NCBI GenBank assembly: GCA_029962745.1
Contig: CM057169.1
Span: 20,552,143-20,616,142 of the forward strand
DNA: 64,000 bases
Reading direction: 5' to 3'
Source: Echinometra lucunter
Taxonomy: Eukaryota > Echinodermata > Echinoidea > Camarodonta > Echinometridae
In this document: positions 1-12,534 of the stretch, piece after piece
Numbering within the stretch: the first letter of the stretch is position 1
Layout of the letters: the number at the start of each line of letters is the position of its first letter
Translations under genes and position numbers: made by a program
Notes under the pieces: model-generated
Told to the model about the DNA's origin: nothing
Seen by the model: only the letters and a program-made list of their open reading frames with translations
Databases searched by the model: none

Positions 1-59
1 GGCAAACGAGCCAGGAAATGCATTCTGTGGTATGAATAGTTTGAATAGTTTTTTTGCGT

Positions 60-225
60 CTATATTCCCTCTTTCTTTTTGTCTGCTTTAAAATTTCTTT
101 GGCATTTTTTTTCCGGTTTCTAATTTGATATGCTCCCCTTGAATTGCCAATAAATTGTTTTATTAGGTGTTTGCAGTTGTTGCTTCCTGTATTAGGAATT
201 GATATTGTCTGACTCAAGTTCTTCT
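60..225 (-). repeat. Second copy of LINE linker fragment
   Basis: This stretch is similar to 3636-3805, and both read on the minus strand as a degraded peptide ending in KPEK..RN.K.DKK. It is probably part of another copy of the same LINE, broken by many indels. Confidence 0.6.
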
Positions 226-589
226 GCTATATAATTTGTCATACTTCTTAATAAAATAGGCTTGTGTAAAAGAGCCATCTGAAAATTCATAGCAGAGATC
301 GTGGATGAATAACTTATATAATAATTGTCTATTCCACTCATAAAAAGTTGATATACAACATTATTAATATATATACATTTTACAACAATAAAGAGACATA
401 GAAAACACACCAAAATGCAACTCATTATGCAACAACATACGTAATAGGAGTATACACTAATTAATTTCTGAGTGGAGGAGCCAGCAAAAGCAAAATGCTT
501 GTCGAGGCTGGCTCCTGTATTAAATAAAATTACAATGCAAAAAGAAATATAGAACGAAAACATTTATAACAGAAACAAAGAGGGGGAAT

Positions 590-3500
590 GGGGAATCAGT
601 ATGCCAGAGATGAGATACATTTCAGGAGTTTATTAAAAAACGTTTTGTACTTTTTCTTAAATGATGCAAGCGAGGGTGAATTTCTAATGTCAATTGGGAT
701 AGAATGCCAAAGTTTGGGTCCATATAAATTGAGAGATTATCTAGAAACCTTGAACTTTAAAAGAGGGATAAGTATAGACATATGGTTCCTTGTGTTGTAA
801 TTATGATAACTGGAATTCAAAGAAAACAGATTATCAAACACTGAGGGTAATTTTCGTGAGAAAAACAAGTACATAAAGGATGCAATTTGTAGTTTATATA
901 TATCATGGATGGGTAAAATATTATATTTCATAAAAAGTGCCTTACTAGGTGTTCTGGGATGAGAATTTGTAATGATACGTATAGCTCTTTTCTGAAGCAA
1001 AAATGATTTATTCATCAATGTCTCAGAACAATTACCCCAGACAATTGTACAATAAGAAATATGAGGCAAAATCAGTGTATTATACAAATTTATCAAAATA
1101 TTAACCGGTATAAAGTGTCTTAATCTGAATAAGACACCAATTATACGTGAAATTTTAAAACAGATATTTTCCCAGACAATTGTACAATAAGAAATATGAG
1201 GCAAAATCAGTGTATTATACAAATTTATCAAAATATTAACCGGTATAAAGTGTCTTATACTGTTTTCACACTGCCGAAACGGAATATCCATGCCGTTATA
1301 TTTCATGACGCTTCACTTTCAAAACGCTTCCAAAACGCTTCAGGTTTCTGTTCACACTGAACCAACGAAGTCCGTTTTGAGCGAAAGCGTGATATTACGG
1401 TGTGAGAGAGTGCGGAAATACGTCATTACCCACCATGCATTTTGCTATCTCTAGCTGTATAATTTGTTTGTTTTATTTGATATATGTAACAAAACAAATC
1501 AGTTATTCAGAATAAAATGTATAATTATTACTTAACTTATTGCAATTAGTTGAGATTTACTGAACAATTATTTTTTTTTTATTTGTATGTATAGTTTGAT
1601 TTTTAAACTCATGTACGAATGCTAACGCGTTTGTTTCTTCATACATGATTCGCGTCCATGCAGCTAGTATCGTCGAAAGTACGCTGCACTGCCATGCCGA
1701 TCCATGCAGCTCGCTAGCGCTGCGATCGATGATACCCGCGCTTTCACTCGTTTCCCGCATTTTCCAGGTTTTGGGTGGGAACCTGGTTGACCTTTGACAT
1801 TTCATTCCGCTTTATTTCCTTTTTTCTGTACATACCAAAAAATAAAACGTCATATTTGGAATATTCCGTTTTCAAAACACCTCAAAACCTAGTGATAGAC
1901 CTCACACGTAGATTGCGGAATATTTGATTCCGTTTTCAAATATGACACTTTGCCGAGTGTTCATACCAAAGCGTTTTTTTCAAAAAACGCTTTTATTCCG
2001 TTATATTTGTTTGGTGTGAAAGTGGTATTAATCTGGATAAGACACCAATTATACGTGAAATTTCAAAACAGATATTTTCTATATGATTAGACCAGTTTAT
2101 ATTATCATCCAAAAGAACTCCAAGAATTTTTTTAACTGGAATTTGAGTTATCATTTTATCATTTAATAGCATTTCGATAGGAATATCTTGTAATTTTCTA
2201 TTTCAAGTTTGAATATCATATAATTAGTCTTACTTGAATTTACCAATAATTTATTGTCTTTAAACCATTTGTCAGTTTTGGGTATTTCATTATATAATAT
2301 TTCAGCCATTTCTGTAAGATGATTTGCAGTAGTAAACAAGTTGGTATCATCAGCAAAGATTATAGGGGAAAATGATTTACTAACATATTGCACATCATTG
2401 ACATATAGAAAAAAAAAGCAAGGGGCCTAAAATTGACCCTTGTGGTACACCAACAGATACATCTAGAATCTCTGATTTGACGTTACCAATTTGTACAAAC
2501 TGCTTTCGACCTCTCAAGTAACTCGTGAAAAATGATAAAGAAACGCCTCTTATTCCATAATAATATAATTTTCTCAAAAGTATATCATGGTTCAAACTAT
2601 CAAATGCCTTTGAAAGGGCTAAGAAAATTCCTACAGCAATTTTGTTGTTTTCAAAAGCAGAAATAATACGGTTATGAATTCAAGTAAAGCCATGTATGTC
2701 GAATGAACAGCACGAAAACCAAATTGCCTATTATAAAGTAAAGAATATCGGTCAATGAAAGAGATCATCCTTTTGTAAACAAGTGTCTCAAATTTCTTTG
2801 AGAATACAGATAAGACAGAAATAGGTCTATAATCATTACAAATATTCTTATTACCAGATTTATATATTGGTAAGACCTTGGCAATTTTCAGCTTATCAGG
2901 GAAGTCACCTGTTTGTAGAGACATGTTAAATATATGTGTTACTGGGGAAAGAATCAAATTCATCATACCCTGGGCTTTTTCCTTCCTTCAAATTCAAAAC
3001 AGTGTTTAAGACTTCAGAATGGTTACATGGCTTAAAAGAAGTATTTGAAAAATTACCGGATAGGTAGGAACATGGATCTAGTTTACAGGATGGGATAGAA
3101 TCACTTAAATTTTTCCCAACATTAACAAAGTATTTATTAAATGTATTAGTGATCTTGGTAATATTTTCAATCAAACTACCATCAGTTAAAAGAGATGTTG
3201 GTTTTAATCTGGTAGAATTGTTTTGTAATACTTCACTGATACATTTCCAAGTAGCTCTAAGATTAGTACGAGTGGAAGAAAACTTATGCTCATAATAATC
3301 CTTTTTAGCTTTAGGTATAGCACAATAGGCAAGATTCCTGGCTCTCTTATATACCCTTTCACGATAGAGGCTGGGCCTTCGAATGAATTTTTTGAACAAT
3401 CTATTCTTTTTCTCGCACAATCTTTGTAAACCAAGGGTGTTTCTTTGAATTGTTGTGTTTCATTTTTTACACGGAAAATTAGCATTATACAAACCATTAA

Positions 3501-3810
3501 ATCTATCCAAAAAAGTGTTGTATAGGATGTTAACATTCTTACAATCACTACTTATAATATCATTCCAAGAAACATCACAAAGATCATTGTAGAATGAAGT
3601 GATATTATCATCATGCACTAACATATATTTTTACTTCTGTATTCCTTCTCTTTTTTGTCTGTTTTGAGATTTCTGCATGACATTTTTTCCGGTTTCCAGC
3701 TTGATATGTCATCCTTGAATTTTCGAAAAAATGTTATTTTGGGTATTTGTTTGTAGTTCTTGTTTTTTAAAGACCTCTCTATTAGAACTGGCATTGTCTG
3801 ACTCAAATAA
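590..3810 (-). mobile_element. Decayed LINE (Jockey/CR1-like) reverse transcriptase
   Basis: Minus-strand fragments read in order as the ORF2 protein of a non-LTR retrotransposon. The linker after the endonuclease is near 3806-2926 and includes KEGKSPGYDE. The reverse transcriptase begins near 2966-2631 with NDYRPISVLS and RQFGFRAVHST, continues at 2595-2395 with GVPQGSILGPLLF, and reaches the catalytic FADDTNLF at about 2350. The C-terminal thumb-type tail at 1306-737 contains LYNTLILPHISYCTIVWGN. Several frameshifts and a 770-bp insertion (1258-2027) break the frame, so it is inactive. A stretch near 1038-1128 is repeated at 1172-1250. Family assignment rests on remembered motif order; Jockey versus CR1 is not settled. 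Confidence 0.85.
1258..2027. mobile_element. Non-autonomous DNA transposon, PIF/Harbinger-like
   Basis: The 770-bp segment splits the LINE. Its ends are imperfect inverted repeats: TACTGTTTTCACAC at the left and GTGTGAAAGTGGTA at the right, 11 of 14 matching after reversal. It is flanked by TTA on both sides (1255-1257 and 2028-2030). The uninterrupted site GTGTCTTAATCTG survives in the duplicated LINE piece near 1118, which fixes the 3-bp target duplication. A 3-bp TWA duplication fits PIF/Harbinger elements. No transposase is visible inside. Confidence 0.65.
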
Positions 3811-4083
3811 ACACAAAATAGAATCTATGCTTTTAAAGCTTGTTAAAGTGTAAAGATATCAGAGTGGATAGCTATAAAATAATTGGGATCTTGCACATTT
3901 TCTTTAATTATTCTGTGCTGGGGGTCACAGGTCAAATTCACTGGTCAATAAAAAAGAAAACTTTTCCAGATAATGCAAAATTTCAGTATTCTGAAAAAAG
4001 CAAACTACAATCTAAAATATCATAGTTGAAAGTGTCTTGGTCGATGTGATTTCATTCGATTTCTGCGTGCTATTTACAATTAG

Positions 4084-5405
4084 GAGCACATTTGGAAATA
4101 CAGGAAATGAACCGCCCGAACATAAGAATGGGAAGGATAACAGTCATGACAGTCAAAGCGGCGACCAGAATGAGTACGTCTACTTTTTAAACTTTTATTC
4201 TCAATACAATGATCAATATTTCAATTATTCTAAAATGCCTATTACTACAAAATAACCTAGTCTTGATTTATAACTGCAGTGACCAGTTTATACTGTGGTA
4301 TGGGTTCTGAAAGGAAATACCAGCTTCAGTGGATTATTGTAACATCTAAAAAACTGCAAAGATCATTTTAGGGGTAAGCTTAAGCTTTACATATTACATC
4401 AGATAAAAAACACATACGTCTGATCAGTTACTGCGATTGAATACGTTCATATTCAATGTAACTAAAGACAAAATGATAAGCCTTACTCAAGGGTAGTCTT
4501 GACCTTACATTTAACATTTGTCTACTTAAAAATATATGCATTTGGTTGCGTAATGAAAGTTATTGGGGAGGGGAATGAATTTAAATTTGAGGGTTTGACA
4601 ATCGTTTATTGATGTAGCTGATATCTTACAACTTATATTGTCTCTCATTCATCTCTTTGGTCCTGTATAGCTTCATTGGCGCCGCAAGTGGGACCCTAGA
4701 CGAGATCGTTGGCTACGCCATATCCACCATTAACAAGTAAATAATACACAATTTCCACATCATCCATTCTTCTCAAATGTAAATCCTCAGAAAGATAAGA
4801 AAACCAAGTTTGGTCATTTATTTCTCCCTCATCGTGGCATAATCATCCCTTTGGCATGAAAATATGTAATCATATTGATATTCAATGAAGGAACCCTGTG
4901 GAAGGGTAAATAAAAATAATAATAATCATCCCCTTGTTAAGCATCACGAGAAAGTGTATTTAATCCTCTTTACCATGATACAATATTTGTTATCATTGGT
5001 GCTGTCATGAAATGAGCAGTGGAGCAGTAGTCCCCAAAAATGTTACGGTCTCCCCAAAATTCTACGCTGAACACTTCACTTTTAAAAGTTTGTTTTGCTC
5101 GTCAGCCAATGTTAGGTTTATTTCATGTATTCCTCTTCCTAAAAAAAAATAGAAAAAGCAAAACCTTATTTTAATGAGAAGACAGGGAAATCGAGAAAAG
5201 CAGTCTGCCGATAAGACAGGTGAAGCTATTCAATAGTTTCCCCCATTCTCTCTTACCTTTCTCTTAAATTGTGTTTCATTCGCCAATGGCCATAAATCTA
5301 AACTTTTTCCTTTATTGATTTTGAAACTTCTTTTTCCTCTGATTTATGTGCAGGTCGTCAGGAGAGAGCAATGGCTCACCTGGACTAGGAATTCAGTTTC
5401 TTTGA
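4084..5405 (+). CDS. NEPSRH-family gene with C-terminal amphipathic helix
   Basis: Three exons are proposed: 4084-4173, 4671-4736 and 5354-5405. Exon 1 reads STFGNTGNEPPEHKNGKD and then an Asn/Asp/Ser-rich stretch. It closely resembles the start of the ubiquitin-like gene at 62399 (TFGNTGNE). The donor at 4174 (GA|GTACGT) leaves phase 2, which matches the acceptor at 4670. Exon 2 encodes FIGAASGTLDEIVGYAISTIN, a plausible amphipathic helix, and exon 3 encodes SSGESNGSPGLGIQFL then TGA. The product has about 68 visible residues. The codon aligned with the start ATG of 62399 is AGG here (4082-4084), so either the start has been lost or a 5' exon is used through the AG acceptor at 4082-4083. Exons 2 and 3 recur at 15123 and 15805. 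No known family is recognised. Confidence 0.5.
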
Positions 5406-5950
5406 GTCTGTCACGACAAAATCTGAAATCTAACCAGCACTAAACTACTTTCTCTTCCTATTTTACCGCTTTAATATTTTAATATTTTAGAAGATTCCAT
5501 TCAAAAATGGCTTTTTTTTTTAAATTCCCTGCAGCAAAAGGCTTAATTGTGCATGTTTACACGAGCTCCATTTGAAAGCGTCTACAAACATTAATAATAC
5601 ATCATTTACAGACACTTGAGCATTATAGCTATTTTATATTTTTTAACCACATACCGTTATAATCAATTTAAATTTTCCTAGTATATACAGATTTGAAAAG
5701 TCGTCCAAATGAATTGAAAATGTTGATTGATTTAAAAAAAAAAAATAAGAATAACATTGCGACAATGCAAGAGGTGCAATGGCATTGATAGAGTACAGCA
5801 TATCTAATAATGTCAGAAAGTTAGAATCGTTAGAATATAGAAATCATTGCAGCTATATTTGATGTGAAGCTTCAAATGAATACCCAAAATTGTCACAGTT
5901 CTTGATAAAATAGAAATGGCATTACGTTTTTTTTTTATTGAAAAATTATC
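4203..5950. repeat. Segmental duplication B, copy 1
   Basis: This is nearly collinear with 14654-16403, with scattered substitutions and small indels. It carries exons 2 and 3 of the amphipathic-helix gene but not its NEPSRH exon, which lies just upstream of the breakpoint. Confidence 0.9.
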
Positions 5951-5959
5951 ATAAGATGA

Positions 5960-6582
5960 AATGTGTATTCAAGTTCCAAAGTTCTCCGAACACCATATCG
6001 ATATAGTAAAACAATTCAGAATAGCATTGGTTCAGCCATGGTTAATGAAATTCCATTTGAAAGTTTTGCCGCGCGTTATATTCATTTCTCAAAACAATAG
6101 CACCAGCAAAATTTCATATAAAGTTAAACCCTCAGGCACAAAAGATTGTCCATTTGATCGTTAATGAATCCTTTTTAAAAAATTCTGAATTCCCAATAAG
6201 ATCCCGCCATCCAGCCATTACAAGTGGAATATTGCTAACGTTTTTATAAAAGATATATGAGACTCCAAGCTTTACATTTTTCTCTTGCTGATGTGTTGTG
6301 ATGAATATAGTATTGCATTTATGTTCTTGATATGAAATTGACACCGAGTAAAGCTAAATAGCATTAAAGGTTCTTAAGGGCCATTCAGTTGTTCACAGTA
6401 TGAAGAGCTTGATTTGAAAAAAAAAGATGTATCCTCTTTTGTAAACTTGACATATTAGCAGTTAAAGTTGGTAAAATATAGAGAAAATAAGAAGAAAAAC
6501 AATGACACTTAAAATCATAAATTTCAAACTTTTACCTTGACATAGGCTTTTTAATAAAGCCATGGGCGTCAATCCATTTTTA

Positions 6583-6623
<41 letters not shown>

Positions 6624-9620
6624 GGGGGGGGGGAAGAGTCCAATAATTTCCTGAGAAGCGAAACGCCGCACGCAGAAATTTTTCGGGGGGGGGGGGCAAG
6701 ACTTGTAAAATTTCGAAGAAACTCGAAAGTGAGGGAGCAAAGCAACTGAACTTGTCATGGGGGCACTTTTGCATTTTTCAAAGTGAAATTGAAGGATTTG
6801 GTGCACACTTTGGTAAAATTTGTGAAAATTTTCAGTAAAAAAGGGTATGTTTTCAAAATTTTCGGGGGGGGGAACTGCTCCCCTGCCCAAGCTGTGTACG
6901 GCCATGGGTTTCTCTATTTCTATTGGGGGGAAGTAAGGGCGGCGATATCAGAATGAGGGGAGGTACCAGCGAAAAGGGCATTATTCAAAAGAGAGGCACT
7001 AACAAAGAGGGAACACAGATTGGAAAATACCGTTCATTCTCTGGAACACACTTTCAAGAATCATTATGTTACAGGTACTTTGTCATTTATGTAATAACTA
7101 CTTTGTAGTTGTAAAGACTGTCCTTATTACTCATTAGCGAAAACCACATTTTCAAAGTTAGTGATGGTAAAAATGTTCAAAAATTATTTCAGGGTTCTTC
7201 TTTATCATTGTAATTTGAGCTATTCTTACTAGATGTGAAAAACGGATAATTAACATAAATGGAATGGTATAGAAAAGGGGCACTAATCGTACGCAAAAGG
7301 GACATAATCATATTTGGAAAGGCGCTTACCATGCTCTTTTGAAGGAAATTGCAATAATCATTACGAAAAGGGGCACTACAAAAACGAAATCCGTGGATGC
7401 TCATTAGTATAGTGAAGAGGGACACAAATCAGATTAGAGAGGGCACTTATAATGAGGAAATGACATTTATTAGAAATCAAAGTCGACAGTATTATGAAAT
7501 CGTGTCTTATGTATCAAATTAAAGAAGAGGGAACATGCTGAAATGGAAGAGGGAAACATATCAGAAAACAAAAGGGCCTCGCTTAAGAGGCCTTGTAAGC
7601 AGAAAAAGGGCACTGAACAGGTTTGAAAAGAGGCATTTTCAAGTGTAAAAAGGGAGCATGGGGGATTTTAAAAAATGCCCCTGTCCCCGACTCCGCCGTT
7701 CCTGTGAGGGGACTTTTTACCCTATTAGCTTTTTTCAGATGTCGTCTTAAAAAAGGGGGGACATACCCTATTGTATCTCCATTCAAAAATTTTAGCCCTC
7801 CTGTCCCCACTCGACTGACGTCCGTGGTTTAGGGAGACACTGTATACATGTATATTGTTTCCAACTGCGCGAATTTTCAAGGATTTAAGCCTACACCGAC
7901 AGGAGAGTGAGAAAGTGCACAATTCCTAGCTGATTTCCTCATGGTACCATTATATCATAAAACTAGTTGATGATCTATAATAATTATTCAATTATCAAAA
8001 TCATAGAACGTATCTTAGTGCTTTATTAGAGGTTGCCCCCTAGGGCTTAATATTTGAAATCCTAGGATTCCATTTTTTTTTTCGGGGGGGGGGGGGGGGA
8101 GGACATGTCCTATTGTGTCCCCCACCCTTCAATATTTTTTGGGGGGGCGTGACTCCCTGTCCCCCCCCCCTGGATTGACGCCCATGAATAAAGCTAACAG
8201 GCTGAACAAGAGGACGTTGTTGGATATTTCATTGCAGTGTAATTTTCTAATCTCGTTTCCTACGCCTATAGCCTCATTTTCTGCGTGTTTCCTCAAATAT
8301 ATGAATTAAAAATTAAATTTACACGGATAAAAACAAGAATGTACTTAGACTGTTTTATTGTTGCTTATTGTTGCTTATTGTTGCTGTTGTATAGTGTATA
8401 CTGATAATGGGAATCCCAGAGAGCGTGCGAGAAAAATGTAGAGCTTTAGATTTAGAAATATATAAGGAGAGAAGGAAACAAACAAACAAAGAAAAAGTAA
8501 GAAAGGAGAGGCAGGGACGGAGAGACTTCAGATGGAAAAAAGCAAGATAAGACTTACAAGGAGACTGGTAGACAATATAAAAAAGAGAGAGAGAGCGAGG
8601 GAGAAAGGGAAAATTGGAACACAAGAAAAAAAAGAAGAGTAAGAGGAAAGAAAGCATGACAAAAAAAATGGCAGTATCGGGAGAGGAGTTTCTGCGAATG
8701 CGATATTCTTCTAAAAAGGTTTCCCCGTCTACAGGTACTAATGACATTAATCTGTCCAGCAAGAATTGATTATTGAAGAGGATATCTTAAACACTTTGAA
8801 CTATAGTCCTCTACTTTTAGTGTAAGTAATCTCCTCCCTTGCTAGAAGGCCTATAAATCGCCACACAATTATGCCACTGTCTCCTAAGTTTTTGAGGGGT
8901 GGCGCCGGCAGTCCACGTTCACCTGCCCCAGCCTGTAAAGTATACTTGCCATCACTCACAGCGTATAAGGAAGTATTAACTCAATATGACAAGGTTTATG
9001 ATTATAGTGTAAATGTATTTATTCATGATTTCAAATATAAGAAGGGGTTTCTTACATATAATGCCGCAATACTTTGGATCCCTAAAATAATCGCTCTCAT
9101 ACTTTGGTTTTGCTGAATTGGTCTACTTCCACGAAATCGAGGAAGGAGCATCTTAAAATCATAAACCCAAAATAGATGACAGAAAATAAGCTCAATGCCA
9201 TTGTCGAACAATCCTTTTTTGACAGTTTTATATCGTATGGCAGCTCTTTCTGATCCCTCGGAAAGAGTATAAAAGCATTTTTCTCCGTTTTGAATACACG
9301 TGGCGTTTTAGACATGATTTTTGGATTATCAAATGTGCAACAGTCATTCATTGAAGACAATTCAGTTCAACAAATCGCTTTAAATTTCGATAGTGCAATA
9401 CATTTTCTCACAGGGCAGGACACCTCTATTTTCTTTAATGGAATATGCCAACAAAGACGTGGGAACAGTTGCATATGGTAGAATTTAGCTCCAAATTTTC
9501 ACTTCTCCTCTAACCTGACCGGCGAAAGGAAAGCGTACGTTGCATTCCTATCTAATCTATAACACTGATAAAGAAAACAGTAAAATTGAGCAGTTCATTG
9601 CATTTTGTAGCCAGAACAAA
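5960..9620. other. Gene-poor stretch with repeats
   Basis: I see no supported gene here. The interval 6548-8190 is bounded by inverted copies of a GGGCGTCAATCCA-type sequence, each near a homopolymer T and G tract, so it may be a composite element. Between 6920 and 7640 lies a degenerate tandem array built on AAAAGGGCACTAA-like units. A GA-rich tract occupies 8540-8680. Open frames here look like by-products of these repeats. Confidence 0.55.
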
Positions 9621-9631
9621 CGATTCGGAAG

Positions 9632-10315
9632 ATGAACAATCAAATTTCCAACGCAACATCTCATGAGACTAAAAGGTGCAGTTTCATGCAAGAGGGTCAC
9701 AAGGACCAAATATATGATTCGAGCGGCAGTGAAGACAAACCTGTTCCAAATATAACTGTAAATGAGACGAAGAGACATCAATGCGGAGAAAACTGTACAG
9801 TGACTGCTCTCCTATTGGATGAAACCGCTGAGGTAATATGCATTATCTATTACATACCAAAACTGATAGATTTCAAGTGTACAGTACAGTTTTAAATTTG
9901 TTGGACAAGAAATACAATGTCCGTAACATAACATAACATGCCAGAACTACCTAATGCTGTACTGAAATGGACTGAAGCTTTCACTATTTATAGTCAAGGG
10001 TGTTTTGTGCATGATTCCATCATATGAGTTCCGAATATATAAGTGGGTTTTCTTAATGACCTTTTTAAGATGCAATAGTCCGTAAGGCATGGAACTACCC
10101 AGTTGTTAAAAAATACATATATATAAGTGATCGATAATATAATGTTTGGCAATATTTGGTATAGTTAATAGAATTTCATGAAATATTACTTCAAATTTTC
10201 TTAAATTTTTTACTTGTCTTGACCTCATCATCTATTCATCTATATCTAGAAGGATGCCCAGAGGCGGTGCAGTCGCGCTCGCGACTGCTGCAGGAGATAT
10301 TGCACGGTACTGTAG
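9632..10315 (+). CDS. NEPSRH-family gene with Cys/Arg-rich tail
   Basis: Exon 1 is 9632-9832, with ATG at 9632 and donor GAG|GTAATA. It encodes 67 residues with two motif copies: a degenerate SHETKRC near residue 10 and a fuller KPVPNITVNETKRHQC near residue 36. Phase is 0. The acceptor at 10249 leads to AAG GAT and on to KDAQRRCSRARDCCRRYC, three more residues and TAG at 10313. The tail therefore has six Arg and four Cys in 21 residues, like small cationic disulfide peptides, although no secretion signal precedes it. Total is 88 residues. The other two frames of the second exon are also open to a donor-like GTATGA at 10378, so the frame choice depends on the exon 1 donor being right. No known family is recognised. 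Confidence 0.5.
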
Positions 10316-11479
10316 AGGAGGTTCCAGTCAGTGTCCACTGCCAGACATCCGTGTCAAGGACTTCAGGCTCATGGAAGGTATGAATCTGAAAAATATGCAT
10401 CTCTAGCTCAGACATCAAAAAAGGGGGCCTGTCTTGTCGTCCCATACGTTTTGAAGTCGGGTCAAAATCGACAGAAAACACATAGGCTGTACATTCAAGT
10501 CAATCGGACGCTCAATTAAACCGCGTGAATCCCCTCTTATCTAAGATTGCCGTTTTGACAGCTTGTGCAGTTTACTTTTTGCGAACAGAAATGTCCCGAG
10601 TTATGCTGATCTATCCGTAAAGTAATAGTAATGGAGTTATCGATAAATGACAGGACTGAATATTTGCATTTAACCTGAAACCTATATAATGAATGTTAAC
10701 CAGAGTAGCACTTAAGGTCGGTAGAAAAAGAAAAGACACGTAAAAACTTCAAAAATGAAGGACTAAGGTGGCACAGGCGAAAAGCAGAGAGAAAAGGGGA
10801 AATGATAGCGTTAAAGAAAGAGAATGAAGCATTTTAGATATGATACATAGAGGGGTGATGGAAAAGAAAGGGAAACAACAGTTAGTGATATTCATAAGAA
10901 CAACAATGCTATAATTATTCGGAATAAGATTCATGAGGCCCATGTATAAGTTCGCATAAGGAGTGGAAAAGTTGTAAAAGATCGAGAAAGAGGGGGAGAG
11001 ACAGCTGATAGAGAAATTAAAGTAAGAGAGGAGAGAATAAGTCCAGTATAATTGAACTTAGACCTCACTCTTTTGCCATAGATTTATCCCACTTGGAAGA
11101 ATCTATTATACATCAGGTAGGCCGACCTTCTGTTGACGAACACAGTTAATTGGTAGAGCACTGGAACGGCATTTTGACTAAAAGCTGACAAGCAGAAACT
11201 CACTTTTTATACCTACCTCACCCCCTAAGCACTGAATGGAATATTCCATCCTCGGCTATCGGTTGGCATATACCGCCAATTTCAACAAAGATGTTCAGTG
11301 CATGATCTGGAGTTGAATATACCGTAATATGTGCATCCATAGCTTTAGAATTTCTCAAGTGCATCAGCACATTCTCGGCTACATTGATGACTTTTTAGTT
11401 GAGCGGGAATCTTTTTCATCAATTATTTCGTCGCAATAGCATCTGACCAATCAGAAACATTCTTTTAAGTAGCCCTTCC

Positions 11480-11486
11480 TATATAT
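11480..11486 (+). promoter_or_regulatory. TATA-like box of basic gene 1
   Basis: TATATAT lies 69 bp upstream of the ATG at 11549 and is preserved in the second copy (17896-17902). A GGGAATCTTT sequence, an imperfect match to a Rel/kB site, lies about 70 bp further upstream in both copies. Confidence 0.5.
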
Positions 11487-11548
11487 CTCATTGGAGGCTT
11501 GTTGCCCCTTGTATTCCTAGCACGAACTGTCTTCGTGTGATTATAAAA

Positions 11549-12534
11549 ATGAAATCGCGACCAGTACCAGGTGGTAAAGAAAATGAACCGTCACGACATA
11601 GATCCAGGCCTAAAAGAAGCAAAGCAAATACAGGGAGAAAGAAAACAAAGAGACCTAAGGGGAAGAAAAAGACAACTCGTGGCAAGAAACGTGGTGGAAA
11701 AGGTAAGCACAAACTATAAGCTAATGGATTAAATTTCATAAAATATGTTTCCTGAAGTTAACAAATAAAGGAACTGATAGGAAAGGATCACAGCCAAAGC
11801 GACGAATGTGTAAGGAGACCGACAGTAACTCTTCAGGGGACGGAAAACGTTGGTCTCGCAGGCCTTCTAAAATGTTTTGAGGTTAACTCACACGTGATCG
11901 ACCACCCCCCCCCCCCTACAAAAAAGACAATGTTGTCGAATGCTTGCGAGTACACGTAAATTTACTTTCCACATCTTTTTTTTTTTTTTTATATATACAG
12001 TGCCCTAATATTCCTAGTTTAAAATTTGGATAACTTGCAGCTTTCAGATTTACGGAAAATGGAACGAATGATATGGAAATAGGAGGACATATAGGCCTGT
12101 AATGTGATACATGCCGGCAGGCACCTGCTATTCCTCCTATAACTCTTTTAGTGATTGTAAAGAGATGCTCGTTCATTTTTCTCCTTCCCAAGCATAACCA
12201 TCAACTGCTCTTGTTACAGCATTTACAATACTGTAGCCTTTCTGTATCTAGTTTTCGTTTATTAGGTATTCATTGTGAAATCTAAGACCTTGCATTTTGA
12301 TTTAAATTTGTACAATTCATCCCATTGGCTGCAGCAAAAATTGCAATTGATATACCATTTATTGAAGACAGTTAGTACTGCAATGAAAACCAACAATAAC
12401 AATGTATTCATGTCTCATCAATTACGGTGTAATGGACATTTGAAAAGATGTTTATATGGACACGGATAAATCAAATCAATTATAAATTTAACTATATTTT
12501 TTAACGTTCCAAAGGCTCAGGAAGTCGCCGGTGA
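11549..12534 (+). CDS. NEPSRH-family gene with Lys/Arg-rich tail, copy 1
   Basis: Exon 1 (11549-11702) begins MKSRPVPGGKENEPSRHRSR and continues as a run of Lys, Arg, Gly and Thr. The donor AAAG|GTAAGC leaves phase 1. The acceptor at 12514 continues as GSGSRR and stops at TGA 12532-12534, giving about 57 residues, of which some 25 are Lys or Arg. Exon 2 continues to a good donor at 12579, and a third exon starts at 13382 after a polypyrimidine tract; both would be 3' untranslated. A poly(A) signal is at 13716. In another frame exon 2 and the start of exon 3 are open (LRKSPVIPYKGAKSGCSYHG onward). The composition suggests nucleic-acid or membrane binding, but function is unknown. Confidence 0.65.

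Noticed and set aside
6462..6905. 147-codon minus-strand frame
   Set aside because: Contains a translated poly(T) run and homopolymer G tracts; repeat-derived.
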